Shown: positions 1 to 8,765, counted from the first letter of the stretch. The stretch is 22,456 bases of DNA from Candidatus Cloacimonadota bacterium (GCA_029932755.1 JAOZPK010000009.1:1-22456), one strand, 5' to 3'. The notes: a model not told the origin generated them from the letters alone. Program-made: numbers and translations.

Positions 1-48
1 TGACTTCGGATCAGAGGGTTAGGGGTTCGAGTCCTCTCGGGCGTGCCA
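1..48 (+). tRNA. tRNA-Arg(TCG), 3' part only
   Basis: The 3' part of a tRNA whose 5' end lies before the window. The anticodon loop CTTCGGA (bases 4-10) gives anticodon TCG, so arginine (CGN codons). The 3' anticodon stem TCAGA follows, with the visible TGA of the 5' strand pairing correctly. The T arm is AGGGG / TTCGAGT / CCTCT (21-37), and the 3' acceptor strand CGGGCGT plus discriminator G and an encoded CCA ends at base 48. A run of seven T begins at base 50 and probably ends the transcript. The 5' acceptor, D arm and start of the anticodon stem are not visible. Confidence 0.93.
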
Positions 49-347
49 CTTTTTTTGAATTAACAATTAAGAGTTAATAATTAATAATTACAATCTGAAT
101 TATATGAAAACCATTCTTCTTGCTATGATTCGACCACTTATATTTTGGCTTGCGTTGCAAACGAAACCAAAACAAGATTCGGCTTTCCGAAGGAAAACGA
201 ACAACTAATTAGATAGTTAATATATTTGGGGATATTAAATTTGGTTTCCAAAATTAAATGTAAAAATACTTTTATTTTCTTTTTCTACTTTCTGCTTTTT
301 TTCTATTTAGTTAGTTGTTATCATTTCCGATAATCATACAAATACAT
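49..347. other. Intergenic region between tRNA-Arg and pilD, with small inverted repeats
   Basis: A roughly 300-bp AT-rich gap. It starts with a T7 run (50-56), then TTAA/TAAT-rich simple sequence (57-95). Imperfect hairpin arms TTTTGG (143-148) and CCAAAA (167-172) enclose a further TT(G)CGTT/AACGAA pairing. A 5-bp hairpin TTCGG-CTTT-CCGAA lies at 178-191. A larger interrupted inverted repeat centred on TTTGG-TTT-CCAAA (240-252) lies about 95 bp past the end of pilD; it could help end that transcript but has no T run on that side. A 34-codon open frame (104-208) lacks a Shine-Dalgarno site and I do not call it a gene. Confidence 0.6.
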
Positions 348-1112
348 TTAATATATATTATACAATCTTAGATATAGTCCTATTAAAGTATCTCCTGCAA
401 GAATGTAAGCAAAAGCTCCAACGATAAGAAAAGGACCAAATGGAAATTGCTTTTTTCGATCATGTTTTAAGATTAACAGCACAACAATAGCAATCAATGA
501 TGAGAATAGAACCGTGAAAAGTGTTCCTTCAACTCCAAGAAAGGCACCAATTGCTGCTATTAGTTTGATATCACCACCGCCAAGATTATCCTTACCTGTA
601 ATTTTTTGAAAGAGGAAAGCAGTGAACAGGAAAAGAAGAAAACCAGATAAAGCCCCAATTCCAGCAAACATCCACCCAATATCGGTATTTGGGAGAAATG
701 AGAATATTAAACCAATTACGATAAGAGAAAGCGATAATTTATCTGGTATTATATAATGATATAGATCAATGAAAAGAATAATCAATCCAAACGAAATAAA
801 AATTGCATATTTAAAAAAAACTAATGTAATTTCTGCATCCTGACTTGCAAAAAGAAGCATCAGTAAAATGGGTGTTAATAATTCCACAAGCAAATAGTGT
901 ATATTGATCTTCGCTCCGCAATATGCACATTTACCTCTTAGTAAAATATAACTTATGATCGGAATATTGTGATATGGTTTTATTTTTGTTTTACAGGTTG
1001 GACAGGATGAATCGGGGAAAATAACTGATTCTTTATTTGGAATTCGAGAAATACATACATTGAAGAAGCTTCCAATAACTGTTCCGAATATGAATATTAT
1101 TAGATAGAGCAT
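348..1112 (-). CDS. pilD: Prepilin peptidase / N-methyltransferase (PilD/GspO, peptidase A24)
   Basis: A 254-residue polytopic inner-membrane aspartic protease. It cleaves the short basic leader of type IV prepilins and, in this family, N-methylates the new N-terminus. The N-terminal region has the family GSFFNVCISRIP signature (residues 14-25) and two CxxC pairs (C37/C40 and C62/C65) forming the cytoplasmic zinc-binding loop. The two expected catalytic aspartates are visible: D116 in the FIDLYHYIIPD segment and D181 in GGGD (178-181). The length is normal for the full two-domain family. It is last in the pilus cluster and is separated from pilC by a strong terminator hairpin ending only a few bases before this ATG. 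No Shine-Dalgarno is visible, because the terminator occupies the place where it should be. Its substrates are presumably the four pilin-like proteins encoded upstream. Confidence 0.96.
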   Translation of the reverse strand: MLYLIIFIFGTVIGSFFNVCISRIPNKESVIFPDSSCPTCKTKIKPYHNIPIISYILLRGKCAYCGAKINIHYLLVELLTPILLMLLFASQDAEITLVFFKYAIFISFGLIILFIDLYHYIIPDKLSLSLIVIGLIFSFLPNTDIGWMFAGIGALSGFLLFLFTAFLFQKITGKDNLGGGDIKLIAAIGAFLGVEGTLFTVLFSSLIAIVVLLILKHDRKKQFPFGPFLIVGAFAYILAGDTLIGLYLRLYNIY

Positions 1113-1118
1113 AATAAA

Positions 1119-1140
1119 AATGCCCGGTTACCCGGGCATT
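1119..1140 (-). terminator. Intrinsic terminator between pilC and pilD
   Basis: A perfect 9-bp GC-rich stem, AATGCCCGG / CCGGGCATT, with a 4-base loop. On the minus strand it is followed by TTTATTAT. It lies 8 bp past the pilC stop and ends 6 bp before the pilD ATG. It should end the main pilus transcript or reduce read-through into pilD. The plus strand lacks a comparable T run. Confidence 0.85.
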
Positions 1141-1148
1141 AATTTTCT

Positions 1149-2402
1149 TTACTTCATTCCCGAACTGATAGCAAGTCCGAGGTTGAATATTGGCAGATAA
1201 ATGATAATAATGATATATCCTACTAACCCTGCCATAATTATGATCATCATAGGTTCAATAAGTGATGTAAGTCTATCTACAACTGAGTCAACAAGTTTCT
1301 GATGGAATTCGGCTGCTTTTTTCAGCAGGCTATCCATTTCACCTGTTTCTTCACCGGTTGAAATAAGCTGAAGAAGTGTTGATGGGAATACTTTTGTTTT
1401 CTTAAAAGCACCTGCAACAGTATAACCTTCTTTCACTAAACCTCGAGCTTGTTTACAAGCCTTTTCTATAACTGCATTCTGAACAACTTTTTCAACCAGT
1501 TCCATGGTATCCATAATTGGAACACCGGCATACATCAAAATACTAAATGTTCTGGCAAATTTACTCATAATGGAGTTTTCTAACAAATATCCAATTACCG
1601 GAAATTTAAGTATAATAGTATCAATGATCATGTGTCCTCTTTCTGAAAGATAGAACAGAAAGAAAGCCATTAAGAATGCTAATAGAGCCAAACCCGTAAA
1701 GAAAACATTTTCACGCACAATATTACTGATGGCAATAGCTGCTACAGTTGGAGCTGGAAGATCTGCACCAAAACTTTCATAAACTCCTGCAAACATGGGA
1801 ATAATGAAATAGAATAATCCCCATACTACAAATGCAAGAAAAACAAGAATAAATATTGGATATGAAAGAGCAGACCACACTTTTCGTCGCGTATCTTCAA
1901 TCTTCTCCAAATATGTAGCAAGCTCATCAAGAACTGTATGAAGCGTTCCAGAAACCTCACCGGCTTTTACTAATGCAATATATAGCGAGTTAAATACACC
2001 GGGATGCAGTTCCATTGATTCTGACAAGCTATATCCTTTTTTAATGTCATTCGATAGCCTGAGTAGAACCTTTTGAAATCTTTTATTCTTTTCTTCCCTC
2101 GCCAGGTTTGTTAATGATTTCTCAATAGTTAAACCTGCAGAGAACATAGTAGCCAACTGGCGTGTAAAGAACACGAGAATTTTTAAACTTACACCAGTCC
2201 GAATTTTATAGAAGGTTAGCATTATTTTATCGAACATGGATAATTTTCCGCTGAAAGCACCTTCTTTACCGGGCTTCACCGAAATGATAATACTTCCTTC
2301 TCTCGTTAATTTATCAACAGCTTCATCCATAGAGGTAGCTTTTAATGTACCCTCTACACGAAGCCCTTTTATGTCTTTTATTATATATTGAAAAACTGCC
2401 AT
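1149..2402 (-). CDS. pilC: Type IV pilus inner-membrane platform protein PilC (GspF family)
   Basis: A 417-residue polytopic platform protein on which the PilB and PilT ATPases act to add or remove pilin subunits. It has the usual two tandem GspF domains, with matching motifs in each half: FTRQLATMFSAG (79-90) and GEVSG (148-152) in the first, FARTFSILMYAG (282-293) and GEETG (350-354) in the second. Hydrophobic segments lie at about 180-205, 232-252 and 384-408. The start ATG is preceded by AAGGAAAT, a good ribosome site, and follows pilB by 25 bp. It is the last gene before the terminator at 1119-1140. A GspF of a type II secretion system would look similar, but pilT and pilM in the operon make this a pilus protein. 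Confidence 0.96.
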   Translation of the reverse strand: MAVFQYIIKDIKGLRVEGTLKATSMDEAVDKLTREGSIIISVKPGKEGAFSGKLSMFDKIMLTFYKIRTGVSLKILVFFTRQLATMFSAGLTIEKSLTNLAREEKNKRFQKVLLRLSNDIKKGYSLSESMELHPGVFNSLYIALVKAGEVSGTLHTVLDELATYLEKIEDTRRKVWSALSYPIFILVFLAFVVWGLFYFIIPMFAGVYESFGADLPAPTVAAIAISNIVRENVFFTGLALLAFLMAFFLFYLSERGHMIIDTIILKFPVIGYLLENSIMSKFARTFSILMYAGVPIMDTMELVEKVVQNAVIEKACKQARGLVKEGYTVAGAFKKTKVFPSTLLQLISTGEETGEMDSLLKKAAEFHQKLVDSVVDRLTSLIEPMMIIIMAGLVGYIIIIIYLPIFNLGLAISSGMK

Positions 2403-2427
2403 ATTATTTCCTTATTAATTATCGATT

Positions 2428-4137
2428 TTATTCATCCAAAACGGTTAATTTAACAACCTCACTAATGGTTGTTAATCCTAGTTTCATTTTATCAATTCCA
2501 CTTGCATGTAGAGAGTGCATCCCATTTCTAATAGCTGCTTCACGGATAACATCCTGGTTTTCTCCAGCAAAAATAAGCTTTCTGACTTCAGCATTAACTT
2601 CAATCAACTCAAAAATACCGGTTCTACCGGAAAATCCTGTATTATCACAATGAACACATCCCTTACCCTTCTTAAAGTTGATCTCTTTTGCTTCTTCTTT
2701 TGAGATACCGGCTGCAATAAGTTCTGAATCCTTTGGAGTATAGTCTTCGATGCAATTTTTACAGATCTTACGAACCAGACGTTGAGCCATAACAAGATTC
2801 AAAGAAGATGCAACCAAATATGCAGGAATACCAATATCAACAAGACGCGTAATAGTTGATGGAGCATCATTAGCATGAAGCGTAGTAAATACAAGGTGAC
2901 CAGTAAGTGAGAATTTGATAGCAATATCAGCAGTTTCTTCGTCACGGATCTCACCAATTAGTACGATATCCGGGTCTTGACGAAGCACCGAGCGAAGTGC
3001 TTTCCCAAACGTAAGTCCAATCTTCTCTTTCGCTTCGATCTGCGTAATTCCATCCAGTCTGTATTCTACCGGGTCTTCAACTGTTACAATGTTGTTCTCG
3101 ATATTTTTTATCTCTTTTAAAGCAGCATGAAGTGTTGTTGATTTACCACTACCTGTAGGACCGGAAACGATCATAATTCCATAAGGACGTTTAATCCATT
3201 TATGGAATATCTCCATATCACTTTTCGAAAAGCCAAGAGTAGTAAGGTTAAAACCGAATTCCCCTTTGTCCAGTAGACGCATCACTATCTTTTCTCCAGT
3301 AACCGTAGGTGTAATGGAGACACGAACATCCACACTTTTCACGGATGTTTTAAGTGAAATATGACCATCCTGTGGTAATCTTCGTTCTGCAATATTCAAT
3401 TTTGACATTACTTTTACAAGTGAAACCATCCCGGTATGAAGCCCGATTGGTGGCGACATAACTTCACGCAGCGCACCATCTATCCTAAATCTCACACGTG
3501 TATTATTTGTAAGAGGCTCTATATGAATATCAGTTGCATTTGATTTGATAGCTTCAGTAATAATTAGATTAATAAGCTTCACAACAGGTGCATCGGCATC
3601 AGTTTTGCTATCAATTGTGATCTCATTTTCATCTTCATCAACAGCTACAAATTCAAAACTGCCCACTGCGTCTTCCATTTGAGAAGATGTACGAATACCC
3701 TTGTAATATTTTTCAAGAGTATCCGCAAGAGTAGAGTCACCAATAAGCATTGGAAGTATATTCAATCCCAAAAGTTTTTGCAGACTATCCTGAATAACAA
3801 TATTGTCAGGATCCGTCATTGCAACAACCATTGTATTTTCTTGTTTACGCAGAGCAATAACTCTATTTTCTACTGCAAAAGGTTCAGGGATAAGCTTTAC
3901 AACTTCAGGGTCCAATTCAAGAAGTTCATTTTCTTTGATTATTTCATATTCAAGCTGAAGATGTAATGCATTAAGAAGATCTTTCTCAGAAATAATACCG
4001 AGTTTTAATAATGCCCCTCCAATCTTAAGTCCGAAACTTTTCTGTTTTTGCGCTGCTTCACTAATTTGCTCTTCATTAGCAGCACCAAGATGAACTAACA
4101 CTTCACCTAGCCTGGCAAATTGAGGATTAAAACTCAT
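2428..4137 (-). CDS. pilB: Type IV pilus extension ATPase PilB (GspE family)
   Basis: A 569-residue cytoplasmic hexameric ATPase that powers pilus assembly. It has an N-terminal MshEN/GspE-N type region (about 1-150), of the kind that in some relatives binds cyclic-di-GMP, followed by the N2 and C-terminal ATPase domains. Visible motifs are Walker A GPTGSGKST (326-334), the Asp box VTVEDPVEYR (351-360), Walker B DIVLIGEIRDE (390-400) and the His box TGHLVFTTLHAND (412-424). A zinc-binding pair of CxxC motifs (C459/C462 and C494/C497) marks assembly ATPases and is absent from PilT. The length is typical of PilB. A GGGAGAA site precedes the ATG, 20 bp after the Ig-like lipoprotein gene. Whether it binds a nucleotide second messenger cannot be told from sequence alone. 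Confidence 0.97.
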   Translation of the reverse strand: MSFNPQFARLGEVLVHLGAANEEQISEAAQKQKSFGLKIGGALLKLGIISEKDLLNALHLQLEYEIIKENELLELDPEVVKLIPEPFAVENRVIALRKQENTMVVAMTDPDNIVIQDSLQKLLGLNILPMLIGDSTLADTLEKYYKGIRTSSQMEDAVGSFEFVAVDEDENEITIDSKTDADAPVVKLINLIITEAIKSNATDIHIEPLTNNTRVRFRIDGALREVMSPPIGLHTGMVSLVKVMSKLNIAERRLPQDGHISLKTSVKSVDVRVSITPTVTGEKIVMRLLDKGEFGFNLTTLGFSKSDMEIFHKWIKRPYGIMIVSGPTGSGKSTTLHAALKEIKNIENNIVTVEDPVEYRLDGITQIEAKEKIGLTFGKALRSVLRQDPDIVLIGEIRDEETADIAIKFSLTGHLVFTTLHANDAPSTITRLVDIGIPAYLVASSLNLVMAQRLVRKICKNCIEDYTPKDSELIAAGISKEEAKEINFKKGKGCVHCDNTGFSGRTGIFELIEVNAEVRKLIFAGENQDVIREAAIRNGMHSLHASGIDKMKLGLTTISEVVKLTVLDE

Positions 4138-4157
4138 TTATTCTTCTCCCTTATCTT

Positions 4158-5633
4158 TTAATCAATGTATCTTCTCAGGATAATCGTAATCTGATTACTT
4201 GTTTGAGTTCCAAGGATCTGAGCAGTGATCGAACCGGTAGTTGTTCCTGGAGGAGCAGTTCCTGGTGGAGGACATTCTTGATAATAGAATTCTACTTCCT
4301 TGTTTAATCTACCATGCTCACCATCTATAACATTCGTCAAACCTGTATAAGGATCTCCGGTATCTGGTGGATATGGCTCTAATGGCTCACCCAGTGTTGT
4401 AGAGAACACAACGATCTGGTTATCTATCGGATTATTCTGACCATCCATCACAGTAATCCTGATCTCAGTTGACTGATAATAAGGAGAGGGATTTGGAATT
4501 TCCCACCAATCAATGTGTTGTGGAACTGCTACAATATCTATTACAGGAAATTGGAGTGGAAGTATAAGCTCACCTTCAAAAATATCACCAAGACCAGTTT
4601 CAATTCTTACACTAACAACATCATTTGTATGTGAACCATCATAAGTTAAATATGAGTATGCGACACCAGCTAAAGAATCTCCCTGAGCATTTTGATTATT
4701 TACATAAGCTGCAGCAACAACAGATGCCCATTCCGGTTCATCCGGAAGTGAAAAATATACAGCAGTACCTGCGGCAACGGGGTTACCCTCAATATCATTA
4801 AGAAGGGTTGAAATCTGCACTTTCCACATACCACTTCCCATATCTATTCCAGAACTATGACCGGCAATAGCAAATTCTACTGTGTGAGTTATACCACTTG
4901 CAACAACGATATTAGATTTAGTTGAACTAATTATTCCACCCGCAAGAGTATATGTGAAAACTTTACATGTAACAATACCGGAATGTTCACCACTATTAAT
5001 GTTCACAGAAGCTTTTCCTGCAATTGATGTTGTACTGTCAATTAAACCAACATTATTGATGTTTGTTCCTTCCGGGGCATATAGCAATTCAAACCAAACC
5101 GTTTTTGCCTGGTTGATCAATTGACCGGAACTATCATAAAGACTTGCAACAAGTTCAAAAGTCTCTGTACCACCTGTTCCCTGAACACTTATCTGAATTT
5201 GTTCGGAAATATCAAACCCAATTGAACTTACATCTTGAGGTGGAAGCCCATCAATGTAAATTTCAATTGTTTCAGAAACATTCCCAACAATAGCTTCAAT
5301 AGTGGCATAGCCAAATGCATTCCCATCATGAAACTGAACGGTAGCAATACCGCTACTGTCTGTAATAGCTTCTGCCGGGGTTAAATAACCCATATCAGTT
5401 CTAAATTGAACTGCTTGTCCAAAAACAGCGAAATTATCACTATCTTTTATCATAACTTTAATCGTTGCAAAAGTAGTCTCATCACCATCTGAAAAAATAA
5501 CATTTTCATCTGTTGTCATACTAGCAATGATGTAGTTTAATGGATCTACTATTCTATTATCACAAGCTGTAAGCAAAAGACCAACAACAATAATAGTAAT
5601 AGAAAATAATAAGATCAATTTTGAATATTTCAT
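4158..5633 (-). CDS. Lipoprotein with bacterial Ig-like (Big-1/invasin-type) domains
   Basis: A 491-residue predicted lipoprotein. A basic N-terminus and hydrophobic stretch end in a lipobox, LTAC, with the acylated cysteine at C24. The rest is beta-rich and falls into about four Ig-like repeats of the Big-1 type: roughly 38-130, 140-245, 250-370 and 370-490. The first shows typical features, with TFATIKVMIKD, then GQAVQFRTDMG, then DSSGIATVQF. Such domains usually form extended rods outside the cell. The ATG overlaps the secretin stop (TAATG) and a strong GGAGG lies in the secretin 3' end, so translation is coupled to pilQ. Between the secretin and PilB, it could be a secretin-associated outer-membrane factor or a surface-exposed pilus accessory. 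No known pilotin (TPR) signature is seen. Function is inferred from position only. Confidence 0.78.
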   Translation of the reverse strand: MKYSKLILLFSITIIVVGLLLTACDNRIVDPLNYIIASMTTDENVIFSDGDETTFATIKVMIKDSDNFAVFGQAVQFRTDMGYLTPAEAITDSSGIATVQFHDGNAFGYATIEAIVGNVSETIEIYIDGLPPQDVSSIGFDISEQIQISVQGTGGTETFELVASLYDSSGQLINQAKTVWFELLYAPEGTNINNVGLIDSTTSIAGKASVNINSGEHSGIVTCKVFTYTLAGGIISSTKSNIVVASGITHTVEFAIAGHSSGIDMGSGMWKVQISTLLNDIEGNPVAAGTAVYFSLPDEPEWASVVAAAYVNNQNAQGDSLAGVAYSYLTYDGSHTNDVVSVRIETGLGDIFEGELILPLQFPVIDIVAVPQHIDWWEIPNPSPYYQSTEIRITVMDGQNNPIDNQIVVFSTTLGEPLEPYPPDTGDPYTGLTNVIDGEHGRLNKEVEFYYQECPPPGTAPPGTTTGSITAQILGTQTSNQITIILRRYID

Positions 5634-7042
5634 TATTCCTCCAATTCCTGATCATCATCAGAAACTTTCTCTATGATCAATCTTTTTTCAAGTTTTTCAT
5701 CAATCTCTATTTCTAAATTAATATTATCAAAAGCAACTACATGAGGCGTGATCTCAATAATAAGGTCTGTTTTTTCTAGAAGTGTTACTTTATGCTGGAA
5801 CAATTTTCCAAGTAACGGAATAGCACTGAGAAGAGGGACCTTATTCACAGTAGTTGACATAGTTGTACTTAAAAGACCTCCAACTAAAATTCTCTGACCA
5901 TCCGGTACTGTTACTGTAGAAGTTATTTTTCTAACTTTAGTTCTAGGAATATATCCACCAACTAATTCCATAACGGAGCTAACTTCAGGTTCGATCTTAG
6001 TTGTAATCTGACCTTCAGAATTAACAGTAGGTTTAACTTTGAGTTTGATACCAACTTCTTCGCGTTCAACCTGAATTTGTTTTTCATTATCCTCAGCAAT
6101 ATAAGGAACTATTTCACCTATATGGATTTCTGCTTCTTCTCCATTTAATGCTGTAATTCTTGTGTCTGTAAGAAGTTTTGCTGCATTATTTTGCAATAAC
6201 CAGTCAATAGTAACATCAAACGCTGTGAGCTGACGACTGAAATGGCCAATATCGGAAAGATCTTCCAATCTTTGAAAGTATTGATCTTCAGGGATCTGAC
6301 CATAAGGTGAAAGATCTCCATATGATAAATTACCTGTGTCATCTGTAAAGTTATATGGCAATCCTATTCCGTTGTCACTTTTTACATTTTCTGCAAGAAT
6401 AGTAGTGAGACTGTTTAGTTTTGACCAATCGATACCATATTTTTCTGCTTCGGAAACAGAAATTTCAATAAGACGAGCTCTAATTTCAATTTGTTTTTGA
6501 GGAACATCTATCTCTTCTATTCTGTTACTTATCTCAGCAAAGGTCTCAGGATTTGCACGAATAAGAATTGCGTTCTGCCCTTCAATTGCAATTGATTCAC
6601 CCGGCATAATCTTAAGAGCATTCACGATTTTACTTACATCAACATAATTAAGATGCAATACATAAGTTCTTTCACCGATCTCTTCTTCGATCCTGCCTCT
6701 CTCACCTACAATAAATGTTTTTTCACCAACCAGGCGGTAAGATAATCCAATAGACTTAACAACAAGTGCTAAAGCTTGCTCGATTGGAACGTCTTCAATG
6801 TGGATAGTGATTTTCTGCTCTTCTGATTTTTCATCTTTAGTTTCCGTATCCATCGCCAATACGATATTACAGCCACTTAATCTTGCCATTGTTGAAATGA
6901 TAGTTGATACTGAGGCATCTTCTGCGTCTAATGTGATCTTCTTATTTAAAAGATCAGATACTTCTGCTGCAAAGACATTCACAGATAACAATATCATTAC
7001 AGTTAACGACCATAGTAGTAATCTAGTTCTATTATTTTTCAT
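5633..7042 (-). CDS. pilQ: Type IV pilus secretin (PilQ/GspD family), short form
   Basis: A 469-residue outer-membrane channel through which the pilus passes. A signal peptide (about 1-26, ending VNVFAA) is followed by an N0/STN-like domain (about 35-112) and one N1-type domain (about 123-180, with LNYVDVSKIVNAL). The secretin core spans about 185-435. The core shows IEIRARLIEIS (185-195), VPDGQRILVGGLL (379-391) and the conserved VPLLSAIPLLGKLFQ (402-416). Proteobacterial PilQ is longer, with N-terminal AMIN domains; none is present here. The C-terminus is acidic (SDDDQELEE). An AAGGAGAG site precedes the ATG, 15 bp after the PilP-like gene. The gene order PilM-N-O-P-Q supports the pilus assignment. 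Confidence 0.94.
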   Translation of the reverse strand: MKNNRTRLLLWSLTVMILLSVNVFAAEVSDLLNKKITLDAEDASVSTIISTMARLSGCNIVLAMDTETKDEKSEEQKITIHIEDVPIEQALALVVKSIGLSYRLVGEKTFIVGERGRIEEEIGERTYVLHLNYVDVSKIVNALKIMPGESIAIEGQNAILIRANPETFAEISNRIEEIDVPQKQIEIRARLIEISVSEAEKYGIDWSKLNSLTTILAENVKSDNGIGLPYNFTDDTGNLSYGDLSPYGQIPEDQYFQRLEDLSDIGHFSRQLTAFDVTIDWLLQNNAAKLLTDTRITALNGEEAEIHIGEIVPYIAEDNEKQIQVEREEVGIKLKVKPTVNSEGQITTKIEPEVSSVMELVGGYIPRTKVRKITSTVTVPDGQRILVGGLLSTTMSTTVNKVPLLSAIPLLGKLFQHKVTLLEKTDLIIEITPHVVAFDNINLEIEIDEKLEKRLIIEKVSDDDQELEE

Positions 7043-7057
7043 ACACTCTCCTTTATA

Positions 7058-7606
7058 TTACCAATTATATTTTTTTTCTTGTGAAACTTCATTACTGTTA
7101 TCAATTGCTTCTGGTTTATCAGGAAGCTTCTGAAGGGTAAGAATATTGTTTCTCCCTTTATATGAATAAACGATTTCGCCCTTAAGTATATCAGTTATTT
7201 TTCCATAAAAGAAATTGTCACCGATAGAATAGAGTTTAGTTTTTCCTTTATGTGAGATTGCAGCCAATTTTTTGCCAATTTCTGGTACAATCGTTGATTC
7301 CAGGCGAACCATTCTCTCGACTTCTTGTCGCCATTGCTTCTCTAGATCTTTAATAGTTTTTACGATCAGATTTTGTTCCAATGGATCTTTAGTTACTGTG
7401 AAAACAAATTCTTTTCTATCCTGAATTGATTGCTCGATATCCTCGATCTGGTTGAATAGATTTTCGCTTAATGCTAATTTCTTGTATTTGGATTCTACAG
7501 GAACAACCTTGATATTATTATAAAGACTGTTGCATTTAACACCTAGCACAATAAGGATAATGACAATCAAAGCAATTACAAGATCTTTTAAATATTTTTC
7601 TTCCAT
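7058..7606 (-). CDS. PilP/GspC-like inner-membrane protein of the pilus alignment complex
   Basis: A 182-residue protein with one N-terminal membrane segment (about 7-26) and a charged, coiled-coil-like stretch (about 40-110). A compact beta-rich region (about 118-162) follows, with GKTKLYSIGDNFFYGKITDI and then GRNNILTLQKLP. This last part has the pattern of the PilP / GspC homology-region domain that contacts the secretin N0 domain. Unlike classic PilP it is not a lipoprotein. The combination of a membrane anchor and a C-terminal beta domain looks more like GspC. Its position between pilO and the secretin is where PilP normally lies. AAGGAGG at the end of pilO precedes the ATG, and the two genes are one base apart, so they are probably translationally coupled. 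Identification rests mainly on order and the beta-domain pattern. Confidence 0.75.
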   Translation of the reverse strand: MEEKYLKDLVIALIVIILIVLGVKCNSLYNNIKVVPVESKYKKLALSENLFNQIEDIEQSIQDRKEFVFTVTKDPLEQNLIVKTIKDLEKQWRQEVERMVRLESTIVPEIGKKLAAISHKGKTKLYSIGDNFFYGKITDILKGEIVYSYKGRNNILTLQKLPDKPEAIDNSNEVSQEKKYNW

Positions 7607-7607
7607 A

Positions 7608-8165
7608 TTATGCCTCCTTGATGATCATAAAGACAGAAAGTTCAAATGTTACTTTATATCTTGTATCGATAATTTCATCGAAAGTTTTAGTTTTATCTTC
7701 TTTCATCGGTCTCACATCAAGAGTATTAAGTTTAATTATATGATCAAAAGATTCCAGTTCGGAAAGGAATTGCCCCATTTGTATAAATGTACATACAACT
7801 GAAAGAGTATATTCCTGTTCTACCAGATATGATTTATCGGAAGATACAACTTTAGGAGAAAGTGAGTCAATGGAGATCTTATATTTATCAGCCAGATCAG
7901 CCAATTGTCTTACAAAGGCATTAACATCTTCAATCGCAAATTCTTTCTCGTTTGTCATACTCAGCATAATAACTTTAGATACTTCTTGTAGTTGATCATT
8001 AATTACTTTTGCACTGTTCAATTTTTCTTGTTCTACTTTTATTGCTTCATCGTAACTATCGATCTTTTTAATCTTTGTTTTAATACTGTTTGTACTGAAA
8101 TAAAAGAAACAGAGAGTACTTAAGATCATTACAAACAAAAGAAGTAGATATCTTTGTTTTATCAT
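7608..8165 (-). CDS. pilO: PilO-like pilus alignment protein
   Basis: A 185-residue bitopic inner-membrane protein with an N-terminal transmembrane helix (about 6-24). A heptad-like coiled coil follows (about 28-70). The periplasmic alpha/beta region runs from about 75 to 185, with VNAFVRQLADLADKYKI then FIQMGQFLSELESFDHIIKL, which matches the ferredoxin-like fold of PilO. It pairs with PilN to form the periplasmic lattice linking PilM/PilC to PilP and the secretin. The start overlaps the pilN stop by four bases (ATGA) and has an excellent AGGAGGT ribosome site. Size and order fit the family; sequence conservation in this family is always low. Confidence 0.86.
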   Translation of the reverse strand: MIKQRYLLLLFVMILSTLCFFYFSTNSIKTKIKKIDSYDEAIKVEQEKLNSAKVINDQLQEVSKVIMLSMTNEKEFAIEDVNAFVRQLADLADKYKISIDSLSPKVVSSDKSYLVEQEYTLSVVCTFIQMGQFLSELESFDHIIKLNTLDVRPMKEDKTKTFDEIIDTRYKVTFELSVFMIIKEA

Positions 8166-8755
8166 TTTCTACCTCCTTTTCTTGTATAACTTTTAGAAAT
8201 ACAATCAATTTGGAATCGGAGAATCTCAACATCCTTCTCTTTATCTTTACTAGATTTCACAAATTGAATTTCTGGGAAGTCACCACTGATCTGCTCATCA
8301 TTATTTAATTCAGTAATAAAATCATCTATCAACTTAAATTCATTCTGCTTTCTATCAAGTCTGGTTATTCCATAAAGACTGAGTTTATTATTTTTGAAAG
8401 AGAAATGAGTGATAGCGATTTTATCAGTAGTTTTTTCTGACAAGGCAACCAGTTTCTTTGTCCAAAAGATCCTTTCGGAACTAATATTAGCAAGTCTTAT
8501 AAGATCCTTTGATGAAAGAAATTCTCCACTTACTTTATAAGTTTTGATCTCATCCCTGATGCTATTAAGAAGTTTACTTCTATGTTTAATTTTAGCACTT
8601 AAATTACTGCTCAGTAATATCGCAATTAAGGTTGCAATAAAGAAAATTGTAGCATAGCTGATAGCAGAAATTTTGAATGTCCTCTTCTCTGATTCGGCTT
8701 TTTGTTTTAACTCACCAAATTTATTTAGATTAATTTTAAAGTAAAATGTCTTCAT
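8162..8755 (-). CDS. pilN: PilN-like pilus alignment protein
   Basis: A 197-residue bitopic membrane protein. The short cytoplasmic N-terminus carries the INL motif (residues 8-10), the segment that in PilN docks into a groove of PilM; here it reads INLNKF instead of the common INLLP. One transmembrane helix (about 32-50) is followed by a helical stretch and a periplasmic alpha/beta domain. I chose the ATG at 8755 over an in-frame GTG at 8761 because GGGGAG is correctly spaced for the ATG and would almost touch the GTG. It starts 10 bp after pilM and overlaps pilO by four bases. Confidence 0.86.
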   Translation of the reverse strand: MKTFYFKINLNKFGELKQKAESEKRTFKISAISYATIFFIATLIAILLSSNLSAKIKHRSKLLNSIRDEIKTYKVSGEFLSSKDLIRLANISSERIFWTKKLVALSEKTTDKIAITHFSFKNNKLSLYGITRLDRKQNEFKLIDDFITELNNDEQISGDFPEIQFVKSSKDKEKDVEILRFQIDCISKSYTRKGGRK

Positions 8756-8765
8756 AGTCACTCCC

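Noticed and set aside
1..347. tRNA 3' end as an integration site for a mobile island
   Set aside because: No integrase, no repeat of the tRNA 3' end elsewhere in the window, and the neighbouring genes are core pilus genes of uniform composition.
2345..3966. Plus-strand open frames opposite pilB and pilC, and similar ones opposite other genes
   Set aside because: They overlap well-supported conserved genes, lack ribosome sites and have no recognisable protein character.
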